DNA of 64,000 nt, taken from positions 126,501 through 190,500 of the forward strand of contig RSEE01000070.1 in the NCBI GenBank assembly GCA_003971905.1. Direction: 5' to 3'. Position numbers and translations under genes: made by a program. Positions 12,303 through 22,100 of the stretch are shown here, piece after piece. Each line of letters opens with the position of its first letter. Positions within the stretch are counted from its first letter, which is position 1. The stretch is from Moniliella sp. 'wahieum'. Its lineage: Eukaryota; Basidiomycota; Moniliellomycetes; Moniliellales; Moniliellaceae. Under the pieces are notes generated by a model. It was not told the DNA's origin, did no database searches, and worked only from the letters and a program-made list of their open reading frames with translations.

Positions 12303-12310
12303 TATAAATA
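12303..12310 (+). promoter_or_regulatory. TATA box of the kinase gene
   Basis: TATAAATA lies 64 bases before the ATG at 12374. This is one reason to prefer that start over the upstream in-frame ATG at 12274, which would lie before the TATA element. Confidence 0.6.
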
Positions 12311-12373
12311 CCGTGTCCATGCCCCTTGCCATCGCCCCCCTCCCCCACACCACCAACCACAGCCCCTTGAGCA

Positions 12374-13736
12374 ATGGCTGTACTCCCGGCTCAACAGCAT
12401 GGCACTTTCATGAGCGCTTTGACCGCTGCGCGCACCGCGGTTGCTCGTGCTCTCACTACTACACGTCCGAAGAGAAGGAGGAAAGGAGAAGGAGAGGAGA
12501 AGGAGAAGGGAAAGAAAGGAGAAGGAGAAGGAGAAGGAGAAGGAGAAGGAGAAGGAGAAGGAGAAGGAGAAGGAGAAGGAGAAGGAGAAGGAGAGAGGAG
12601 AATGATGGGAATAAAGAAGCCGTCCGCTTTGCAGCACTTCGCATTCTAGGCCGTGGCGGTTATGGCACTGTTTACCTTGCCAAGCGTTCAACCGATGGAA
12701 TGCTTTTGCCGTGAAGAGCATCCTCGTTATCTCACCCCAGCAACAGGGACCACACTAAGCACATTCTGAATGAGATCCACCTGATGCGCATCCTTTCTCA
12801 CCCCAACATCACGGCGTTGGTCCATTTCTTTGCCAGCACCCCATCTGTGTACGTATCCACCTCTCCCTAGAGTATGCAACGAAGAAGGCTTCAACGCTCC
12901 GGAGACCTGTTATACTGACATGACATATATTTGTGTTCATCGTGTGGGTTTTGCATTACAGTAGGACCCCAGACAAGCTCAATTCGATCTGCATCGTGAT
13001 GGAGTATGCACCAGGGGGGGACCTCAACAAGGTCTTGCGCCTCGCTTCCAAGAGCCGGAAGAATGGGGATGTGGGCCTGCCAGAGCGCACAATCCGCATT
13101 TACCTTCGCCAAGTGATCAGTGCCTTGGTAGCCTGTCATGATCATTATGGCGACATTGCCATCGAGCCGCACAAGTCCATTCTCCATCGTGATGTCAAGC
13201 CTGCAAACATTCTCGTGGACCAGCACGGGCGCCTGAAACTGTCTGACTTTGGGTTGGCCGGCGTGACGCGTCATCATCGGCAACTGTATGGGCGGTGTGG
13301 CACTCCAGGCTACATGGCCCCAGAGGTCTTGTTCCCCGACGGTACGCATACCAGCCCCAAGTCGGACCTCTGGTCAGTAGGTTGTATGTTGTACGAGATG
13401 TGCACCTTCCAGCCCCTGCTTAACATCGTCCCACACTCGTCCAAGAAAGAGAGCAAGGACGAGTACCGCAAGATCCTGTTCCGGCGGACCATGCGCATCT
13501 CCAATCCCGCCGTGCCCGCCAAGTATTCGCCTTGGCTCGTCCGCCTTCTGCACCGGCTGCTGTGTATCGACCGTACAAAGCGTCCCTCAGGGCCTGAGAT
13601 TCTTGCCATGCCCGAGTTGACCCAGGAGATTGAGGCCACCGAGCCCCCCGTGGAGGCAAGCGCCACCGCGGCGGAGAGCAAGGAGGAGGGCCACCGTAAG
13701 GCAAAGGCGCGCGTCAAGCAAGTCGCCTTCCCGTGA
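12374..13736 (+). CDS. NEK/NIMA-like serine/threonine protein kinase (frameshifted in assembly)
   Basis: All core kinase motifs can be read. The glycine loop is LGRGGYGTVYLA (about 12640), the ATP lysine is in AVKSI (about 12710), and the alpha-C region reads HILNEIHLMRILSHPNI (about 12757-12810). The hinge is IVMEYAPGGDL and the catalytic loop HRDVKPANIL. The magnesium motif is SDFGLAG, the activation segment GTPGYMAPEV, then SDLWSVGCMLYE. A tail of about 60 residues rich in E, A and K ends at 13736. The long insert before the HRD motif and the GTPxYMxPE segment suggest the NEK class, but I cannot fix the subfamily. A missing T at about 12704-12707 and one more shift near 12755 interrupt exon 1. 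The first 70 codons contain a GGAGAA microsatellite whose length sets the frame. Confidence 0.82.
12517..12594 (+). repeat. (GGAGAA)n microsatellite in the kinase N-terminus
   Basis: About 13 uninterrupted hexamer units are preceded by imperfect ones from 12476. In the frame of the ATG at 12374 the array encodes Gly-Glu repeats after a basic KRRRK stretch. The kinase domain itself continues in another frame, so either copy number or a missing base separates the two. Confidence 0.95.
12849..12961 (+). other. Kinase intron, 113 nt
   Basis: The donor is GTACGTATCC and the acceptor ATTACAG, with TACTGACAT as a possible branch site. Splicing joins FASTPSV to RTPDKLNSICIVMEY and restores the kinase N-lobe. 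Confidence 0.8.
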
Positions 13737-14787
13737 AGAGGGGTGTACATGGGGCGAACCCACAATGAGGGAATGGAGATGGAGGTGGCGAACAGAAAAC
13801 AAGACCCATATACGGAGCGTGGGGCGAGGGCTGATGAAGACGATGTCCTCGCTTGTGTTTTAATACCGACGAGACGGTGTTCCGGCGAGCTTTTTTGTCG
13901 CTTATTGTGCGACGACGACTCGGTTGTTTCTTCGCACTTCTATCCAAACAAACACCAACATTTTGAATACGTATCTCTTGTCTCCACAGTGTATGTGATC
14001 GATGTGATCGATAGGACATAGGACAAGTTTTCCGAAAACAGGGTAAACTTCTATCTATAGTGTTCCCAAAGGAAGATATATATACGATCATTTACAGGCG
14101 AGAGCCTCTTCATCATCTTCATCAGTAGTACACCCGCGAATTGGGCACACTCACAGGAGCAACATGGACTACAGTTATGATCGTAAGAGACCCGTATTTT
14201 GTAGCACACATTAGTATTAGTCTTGCTAGTACACGTCCATTTCATTGACAGAGCTTAAGGCTGGGACAGGGGGAACGCTACGTCTAAACCTAACCGTTCA
14301 TCTTGCGGGGGTTACTTGGAGGCGCCACTAAGGTCAAAAGGAACCAGGGGGATCGCCAGGATATCAGGACCCTCCGGTTCTCACCACCCGGTCCCGTACC
14401 CTAGGAAGCGTGTGTGGACACGGAGGAACGTGGTTGACATCCGAGCGAGGAAAATATATAACTGGTTGAGGCAGTTGATGCTATAGGTAACGACTCTGGG
14501 TAGACAGATGTGTGGACCATCCATACTCAGCTGGCATTAGCGCCATTCGCGCTAGTATAATGCGAGGCAAAGAGTCGCTGCAACTCGTGGGGTTCATCCC
14601 TCGGTCTCTCTCACGATAAAACGGTGGACTTGCCTCTGCGATGCCCCAAGACGGACGAGAGATATAGTAGCGCTCCATTTTTATATTGCGATCCCGCGTC
14701 TACCAACACAAGATGCAGCCACCTGCATTGACATCCGTCCAGAGGCAGAAATATATGGGAGTTAAAAGAGGAGACAGCTATTGCGGT
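13737..14787. other. Intergenic between the kinase and CBF5, with a dispersed repeat
   Basis: There is no gene I can support. A 181-bp dispersed repeat copy (14232-14412) lies in it, and the rest is non-repetitive within this window. The two flanking genes are convergent, so this is 3' sequence for both. Confidence 0.6.
14232..14412 (+). repeat. Dispersed repeat, copy A (inverted relative to 50358-50535)
   Basis: About 180 bp from CACGTCCATTTCATTGACAG to CGTACCCTAGGAAGCG match 50358-50535 on the opposite strand. There are only a few substitutions and one-base indels. Flanks outside these limits differ completely, so the borders are sharp. The element family is unknown. Confidence 0.9.
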
Positions 14788-16375
14788 TCAAGCGTTCCTC
14801 ATCATGGGGTTGCGCGCGTAGAGTACAAAAGAAAGGCTCCTAGTTTTGCAGCAAGAAAGTGAACTGGTCAAGAGCCTAGAAGGTTGCATTTTACTCTTCG
14901 CTCTTCTCCTTCTTCTCCTTCTTCTCTTCTTCTCCTTCTTCTCCTTCTTCTCCTTCTTTTCCTTCTTCCTACGCTTGCGCTCCTCTTCGGTCTCCACTGC
15001 CTCCTTCGTTTCGTCGCCATCCTCCGCCTTGCGCTTCTTGGACTCTACCGCCGGCTCGTCAGATGCAGGTGCGGTAACAGGGGCAGCAGCAGCGGCAGTG
15101 GCAGCAGGTGCCGCCGTAGGCTCCGGGTTGCCGCTGTAGTCAACGTAGTTGTTGGTCCACGATGCAGGTGTGACACCGTCAATGACCTTGCCGTGCTTGT
15201 CCAGCTTGCCTTCCTTGACCAGCTTCTTCTTCTCGCTGGCCTTGGGCCCCAGACCCCAGCGGCGCGGGTACACGTCCCGCTCCATGATGCAACGCTTCAC
15301 CTTGGCTGCCACACCGTGATCACACGAGCTCAGGTCCGTCGTCGTCATCTGCGCCACACCCAGCGCGATAGCCTCGCCCTTAGTCGTCATCAGTACCACC
15401 TCCTCGTTCACCTCAATACCAGCCTCGTAACGCAGCACACCAGGCAGCATCAACTTGGCGCCGTAACACACTGCGTTCACCGCGCTGTCCCGCACCACAA
15501 TACGCTTGTATCCAACCAGCAGCGTCTCCAGCGGACTGATTACGTGGCGCAGATAGCTCTCTGGAAAATAGCGAGAAAAGTCAGTGGCTGACAAGTTCTT
15601 TCGGAGCAAGAAATGGGGGGGAGGGAGTTAGACGTACCGTCGCGTTGGTTGTCGTACAACCATTGGGCATCGAGCACGTCGTGCATCGTCACCATGTTGT
15701 CGTCTTCGGACAAAGCCCCAGACCGGACACGGCGCAGCTCCTGCATGTGACCACCCACACCGAGGAGAAGACCAAGGTGCACACAGAGGGTACGGATGTA
15801 CGTCCCCGCTTCGCACGATACCCAAAACACGGCGAGCTGGCGGTCATTGTCAAACTCGATGAGCTTGGATTGGTGGATGGTACGGATACGCAGCTGGCGC
15901 TTCACCGCACTGATCAACGGCGGGCGCTGGAACAGGGCGCCCGTCAGGGTCTCCAGAGCACGAGGAAGCTTGATCGGGTCCTCGAGGCGGTCGTGGAGAC
16001 GGAGGACGCAAACGTACTCCTTACCGGCGCCTTGCTGCGACTTGACCAGGCGCGTGGCACGGTCAATGCACACAATCAAGCAGCCGGTTACCTTGGGGTC
16101 CAGCGTGCCCGAGTGACCCGTCTTCTCCACGCGCAAGATGCGGCGGATCCAGGCGACACCTCGTGCGACGAAGGGTTGGCAGGCTTGTCCAGGTTGATCA
16201 CACCCGACGAGATGTAGGTCTTGAGGTCGCGCTTGAGCGGGCTGCTGCCAGCAGGGATGGGGGTGAAGTGGCTGCTGCGGACGAGCAAGCGCTCGTAGTT
16301 CTTGAGCAAGAGGGGCCACTCGCTCGAATTGAGCTTGGGGCCGCTCGCATCAGGCGCGAGGACGTGGTCGGTCAT
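14788..16375 (-). CDS. CBF5: CBF5/dyskerin, H/ACA snoRNP pseudouridine synthase
   Basis: Cbf5 is the catalytic subunit of nucleolar H/ACA particles that pseudouridylate rRNA and help process it. From the ATG at 16375, the DKCLD segment ([20 protein letters not shown]) leads to [12 protein letters not shown]. The TruB catalytic region follows ([15 protein letters not shown], with the catalytic Asp), then [20 protein letters not shown]. After an intron the PUA domain is [18 protein letters not shown] to [10 protein letters not shown]. The tail is a lysine/glutamate KKE tract. One G is missing near 16157 (HEVVAW reads HEVSPG). A second base is missing in the KKE tract; adding it gives the end KEKKEKSEE with a stop at 14891-14893, instead of the arginine-rich run-on to 14788. 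That shorter end is more likely real. Confidence 0.96.
14895..14966 (-). repeat. AAGGAG-type coding microsatellite, CBF5 basic tail
   Basis: Minus-strand GAAGAAGGA units encode the KKE tract typical of Cbf5 C-termini. One unit is a base short, which shifts the tail into an arginine run. Confidence 0.85.
15561..15637 (-). other. CBF5 intron, 77 nt
   Basis: On the minus strand the donor is GTACGT, the branch site CACTGAC and the acceptor TTTCCAG. Splicing joins QWLYDNQRD to ESYLRHVI, a junction conserved in the Cbf5 protein. Confidence 0.9.
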
Positions 16376-16789
16376 CGTGGCGGGCGGTGGTTGGATCCCA
16401 GAGCGGCCGGCAGCCTTTGCTTTTTGCTTCGTAGCGACCGTTCGTCCGACCGTCCGGCCACCTTTTCCTCTGTGCAATTTCCTGTTTTTCGAACGGTGCA
16501 ACAGCCATTCCGCCGCTTTGCGGAATGAAGCAGGCGGGGGCGAATTAATCAGGAGAGCGCCGATTCAAGTGAAATTTCAACCCGCCTGCATTTCACACCT
16601 GGATGCGGTGAGGGGCTGTGGCCAGTGACGCTGCACGGGGGCAGCTGGGGCGCGTGGGGCGGTGGCAGCCGAGGGCCGGGGGCCGGAAGAGTGGCGCCGT
16701 GGGCAGCTATCGATCGCAGTGTCGCCCGCTCGCCACCACCATCTCCGTCGCCCCCAGCACCCCCCTCGCTTTCCTCCCCTGCCCCCAGT
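16376..16789. promoter_or_regulatory. Shared divergent promoter of CBF5 and PEX13
   Basis: These 414 bp lie between the divergent start codons. The PEX13 side is a C-rich pyrimidine tract ending CCCCCAGTATG. I see no TATA box. Confidence 0.5.
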
Positions 16790-18120
16790 ATGCCCTCTCC
16801 TCCAAAGCCCTGGGAACAAGCCGGCGCCACCGGAGCGTCCGACCTGCCCACCACATCTAGCACTGCTGCGCCCGACCTGCCCGCCCGTCCTGCCTCCCTC
16901 TCCGCCACTGCCGACCCGATGACGACGGGGGTTGCCTCCACTTCGGCCCTCGGCGGCACGACCGGGTACGGCGGCATGGGGAGCAGCATGTCTCCCTACT
17001 CACGCCTCGGCAGCGGGTATGGAGGGTATGGATCCTCATACGGAGGGTACGGCTCTATGGGCTATGGCGGCCTTGGCTCGTACGGCGGCATGGGCTACGG
17101 CGGAATGGGCGGCTATGGCTCGTACGGTATGGGCGGGTACGGCGGTATGTACGGTGGTATGGGCGGCATGATGGGCCAGCCTGGTATGGAAGGCGGCCTG
17201 ACGCAGCGCATGGAGGCCGGGACCCAGGCCACGTTTGAGCTGATCAGCAGTATCGTGGGCGCTGTGGGCGGCTTTGCCCAGATGCTGGACAGCACCTTGA
17301 TGGCGACCCACAGCAGCTTCTTCGCTATGATTGGTGTTGCGGAACAACTCGGTCACGTTCGCAACTACCTAGGAGGGGTGCTGAGCATCATGGCTCTCGT
17401 GCGGTATGCTAAGCAGGCCCTCTACCGCCTCACCGGCCTCGGTAACATCGACCAGCCACCCCAACTGGATGTGTCTGCGTTCCGCGACTTCGCAGGTGTG
17501 GGGGACAAGGTGCCACATGCCAGCGGTGGCGGCGGTGGGAAAAAGCCACGGCCGAACAAGAAGCCTTTGCTGTTCTTCCTCGCGTGCGTCATTGGCCTTC
17601 CCTGGCTCATGTCCCGCCTGGTACGCGCAATCAACGCAAAGCAAGAAGCTGAGCGTAAGCGCATCCAAGCTGCCTCTGACTTGGGCTTGCCCATCGCTGG
17701 ACAAGACGCCCATGCTGCTGGCGCGGCTGCCGGCCTGCCTTCCACCAACCAGGCGATGGCGCCGAAGTAGCTCAGCTTGACCTGAGCAAACTCACATTTG
17801 CACGTGCGCTGTACGCTTTCCCGGCTACAGACCCTCTCGAACTGAGCTTGCAACCCAATGACATTGTCGCTGTTTTGACCAAGAACGATCCAGCTACCGG
17901 GCAAGAAAGCCAATGGTGGAAAGGTCGTACACGTGATGGCCGCGTCGGCTGGTTCCCAGCCACGTATGTCGAGTCCCTCGAGGCTGCCAAGGCAAGGGCA
18001 GCCAAGCTAAAGCCGAAGCCATCGAGGGAAGCCCGTCTGCGCAGGCTGTTCCTGCAGTGGGGTTGCCGGCTCAGAGTGATTCTGCAAAGAGACCCTTGCT
18101 CTCAGAAGCAGTTTCTTTAG
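16790..18120 (+). CDS. PEX13: PEX13, peroxisomal import docking protein (one assembly frameshift)
   Basis: Pex13 is a peroxisomal membrane protein of the docking complex that admits Pex5-cargo. The start MPSPPKPWEQAG is the family's typical N-terminus. A tyrosine/glycine/methionine-rich stretch follows (about residues 65-140, repeated GYGG and GMGG). The conserved membrane region comes next (FELISSIVGAVGGFAQMLDS to LGHVRNYLGGVLSIMALVRY), and a second hydrophobic segment is LLFFLACVIGLPWLMS. A missing C at about 17757-17762 puts a false stop at 17768. Beyond it the frame gives a full SH3 domain (ARALYAFPATDPLELSLQPN to RVGWFPATYVESL, about 17800-17975), which binds Pex14/Pex5 in homologues. 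The exact C-terminus after the SH3 is uncertain because another shift may occur near 18015. Confidence 0.94.
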
Positions 18121-19173
18121 GGAGTTCCTTTCTTGCCTTGAGCAACTCACCCGCAGTTCTCGGCGTTAAAACCCCGTTCCCTTGCGTCTCCATCCCGTGT
18201 ACTTTATTCTATGCCCATGCTTACCCTGCCGATTTCGACCCAATCCACAGTCCCCTCCACAATCCCTGTCCTATTGGCGAGCATTACCTGCACTCCCTGA
18301 TGTATCCCTATCCTGATCTCTATGGAAACTGTAGGGGGCGAGATGGCGACGAGACCTCATCGTAAGGCGTTCACATTTCGTTTTTTTACGTTGGAGTCCT
18401 CTGATGAGGGTCTCTTTACGCTCCCAGGCGTTCACGCTTCATTTTTTTCCTGGGAGTTCTCTAGGATTAATCGCTATCCTCTCATCAGACATTGCGGCAC
18501 TTGCAACAGCTTGTAGTGTCTCCCATCAGGACACTAGTACGTGTGGGAAGGCCGGGGGAAGAATAAGGGGGGGGGAAGGAATGCGATGCAGCAGTGAAGG
18601 GAGAATGCCATTGCGCATCAGGTGGTGTGGTCGCGGAGCACAGCAGTACATAGTGGCGATCAACTGTTCAGCTCAACGTACTCAACAGGAAGGCCAGAGG
18701 GAGGTGCCTGTTCGGTGGTCGGGTGTTGGATGGCGGGGAAGGGTCGGCAGGTCTTAGGCCGTCGGAAGAAACCCGTTCCGAGCCAAGACGGCACAGCCCT
18801 GGCCGGAAGACGAGCGGGGGGTATTTGTGCGCCCCAGCGCGGTTGATGCTCTGGTAGGGGTTGTGGGGGACACTGGACTGGTGCGAGCACGTGTGCGATG
18901 ACGTCGCCCGAACGGGTTGGTTTCGTTCAGGAGTCGTGGGTGGCCAGCGGGTGGAGGCGGAATGGGATCGAATTGATGCTCCACGCCGAAAACACCGGAC
19001 TAGCAGCGCCGCCGCCACGATAACCCCTTCACTGCCCCTTCCTCGTCGCCTCCTCTGCCGCTGCCGTCGCCATTGCCACCCCACCGCCACCGCCACTGCC
19101 ACCGACATGCTGTGCTGAGTGTCCTCATCCCTCTCTTTCTCCCGCCGCACCACCCCGCCGCCTGGTACCCGTG
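18121..19173. other. Intergenic, PEX13 3' end to ROM2 promoter
   Basis: There is no supported gene. Two partial copies of an AGGCGTTCAC-TTTC-T6 motif lie at about 18365-18400 and 18428-18455. Pyrimidine-rich sequence precedes the ROM2 ATG. A 255-codon minus-strand ORF overlapping 18668-19435 has no recognisable domain and runs into ROM2. Confidence 0.55.
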
Positions 19174-22100
19174 ATGGACAAACGCACGGCTGCGTTTGAG
19201 AACATCTTTGGCCGCTCCTCCGCTGGATCAGGCCACAGCAATGCATCCACCCAGAGACGCACTCCTCCGGCCCTCTGTCCGCCGGGGCCGCCCGACCACG
19301 GCCTGCGCCCACAACACGCACTACGCGGCTGCGGGGCGTGCCTCTCCCGGGCCTGCTCGCCACGAGCCCCGTACTCTGCCTCTGCCGCCTACGCCTACAC
19401 CCATCCGCCCTCTCCTCCGCCCCAGGCCCCGCCACATCCCCTCAGCGCAACCCCCGCCGCCTGGTATGCCGCCCCCCCTCCACCCACCACCGAGACCCGC
19501 CGCACCAGTTCGGCAGGCACGAGTGTTAGCGGCAGCGCCTCCCTCGCCGCTTCCTCCATGGGCAGCGCGGCCGCCATGTACCAGACCCCTTCCATCCCCT
19601 GGACCGCTCCCACGACTCAGGTGTCGGCCACGCATCTGGATCAGGTCCGCCAAAGGTTCTGCCACCGGCGCGTCCACCCAAGGTGCTCAAACCCCTCCCT
19701 TAGAATCCACTTCTGGCTCGCCCGCTGCGCCGATGCTTCCTCCCCTGCCCTTCACCGATGATCCCAGCAGTGCTTTCTTTGCTCCTAGCCAACCCCGCCC
19801 CTCGTCTCGCTCCGGCGCACGAACACCGTCGATTCCCTGGTCGGTCGAGAGCGCCACCCGGCCCCCTTCCGCTTCCCTTCTCCCTCTCCCCCGACTCGTC
19901 CCGCCGATCGAGCATGGCCTGGCCCAGTGGCTTTCTCTCCTCCACCGACGTGCCGCGCAGACACCTGCGTCCATGTCGGGTTGGGAACACAATAGGGCAC
20001 CATCTTACCCCGCTTCCATGATGGCTCCTCATCGCGGCGTGTATCGGATGCTTCTCTTGGGTGGGACCCTCGTAGCCGGCACGAGTCGCTCGGTTCGGAT
20101 GGTACTTCTGACGTTTCGGCTTACTCGGGGTATCCCTTTGGCCCAGGAACCCCTGGTAAATCAGTCTCATCCCATCGCCCTCCAAGCTCAGCAGCGAGTC
20201 AACCGCCTGGCGCGGGGGCTGCGCCAAATGGATCCTTGAATGGATCGCCGGGTCCGATCCAAGGTCACGCACATGGTCTGCGAGCTCTGACTCCCTACAC
20301 CTCGAATCAGTCACCGCTACCAGATTCAACCCCTTCTTACTCAACCGGCCTGTGGTGGGCACCAAATCATTCCCATAGTCACTCCCAGTCTCGCTCTTTC
20401 TTCTCTGGTCACCTTTCCTCACAATGGGACCACCTAACGGGCAAGTGGCGCCACAACCCTCACGAAGCTTCAGGAACTGCACCTCCCGCCTCGGCGCTCG
20501 TTTCATCTTCCACACCCTTTTCTGTCCCTTCCGCGCGCCCATTTCATCCCCTGAGGCTTCCCGTCCGTCCCTTCCTCTGGTTGCCTCCCCGTCGCCCCGG
20601 ATAGACGCGGGGACAAGAGATGAGCCAGTGTTGGGCCCCAACGATGCGGCAGCGGCATATGTGGATACGGCCGAGGGAAACCCTTCGTACTCGGCACCCA
20701 TGCCAGTCTACGCACAACCCCCTTTACGCCCTGTGGGATCCCTGTCGAGCCGGGGAACGAGCGTACAAAGCAGCTTACCTGCCCTGACCGATCCGAGCCA
20801 GGAGGAGAGCCGGAAAGGACATCTTAAGTCCAAGTCTTCTGGATCGGGATCAGCTATGGGGATGGTATACCCTGCGTTAATGTCGCAAGTGGCACGAGCG
20901 CTGAAGGAGCGAATTGTCGTGGCGGAGCGTAGCAAGGATGGGCTGCGGTACAAGGATGCGTTTGACGGGCAAGACGCGTCAACAAGCTGTGCCAGATTCT
21001 ACGCACCAAAGATCGTAACTTGGCACTTCTCCTAGGTCGTTCGCTTGATGCTCAAAAATTCTTCCACGACGTGACGTACGACCACCGTCTGCGGGACTCA
21101 CCCAACGAGATGTACCAGTTCCGGGTCCGTCTTGCCCCCGCTGGAGCACCTCAGCTCTCGTACCCCTCGGATGAGGGTAAAACCATCACCCCTGATGCCG
21201 AACACACTCTCACGGGATCAGAAGCGCCTACGCTTCTCGCCGCCGTCGCCATAGATCCAGCGCGCCGAGGAACCCCCACATGCTACTCCTGTTCCATCTA
21301 GTTCCTTGCACAACCCCCCACGCACTGCTACTTTGCGTTCGACGGCGACAACTGGTACCGAGTCATCCTCAGTGCCTACGCCTGCAGGGGAAACCGAATC
21401 AGAGGGCACCTCGCGGTCCAATCCCTGCGTAAGAAAAAGTCGATGGATCAGGCGCGCTTCCAGTATCGCCCACCTCTGGAGGAAGACGATTTCCCTTCGG
21501 GTGTTTTCACCCTTTTGACCGAATGTTATTCCCCCACGTGCACTGCTGAACGACTGTGCTACTCCATCACTTGTCCGCGTCGATGGGAACAGCAGGCGCG
21601 GATGAAGGAACACGAAGAAGGAGGCGTGACGCCCCTTGAGCAGTCAAACACAACTGCGCCGGCATTGGGACTTGTGGCTAAAGGTGGCACTTCGCCCATT
21701 CCGCCCCCCGGAGCTGCAACATCCGCTACGGCCGCTGCTGCCATGGCTGCTGAAGTGTTTGAGGATGACACGACAAGGTCCCGGGTGTCTTTGGGCTGAC
21801 TCGGTCCCCTCCGAGGTGCTCGCGCTGTACCCGAAAAGGAAAGGAAGCGCCAAGAGCGACTGAACGAAGTGGTGACGGAACGCAACTTCGTGCATGACCT
21901 CGAGTATCTGCGGGACGAGTGGATGGTCCCCTTACGTTCTCGTTCGGATGTTGTTCCACGTGGGCGGAGGGAGGAGTTTGTTACGCAACTCTTTTGGAAT
22001 GTGGAAGAAATCCTCAGCGTCAACGAACGTCTGTGCGAAGCCCTGGTGGCACGCCAAAAGCGCGCCTATGTGATGGACCAAATTGGAGACATATTCCTTG

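Noticed and set aside
18668-19435. 255-codon minus-strand ORF before ROM2
   Set aside because: It overlaps the ROM2 start, is low complexity (RQRQRRRRGRG) and has no recognisable feature.
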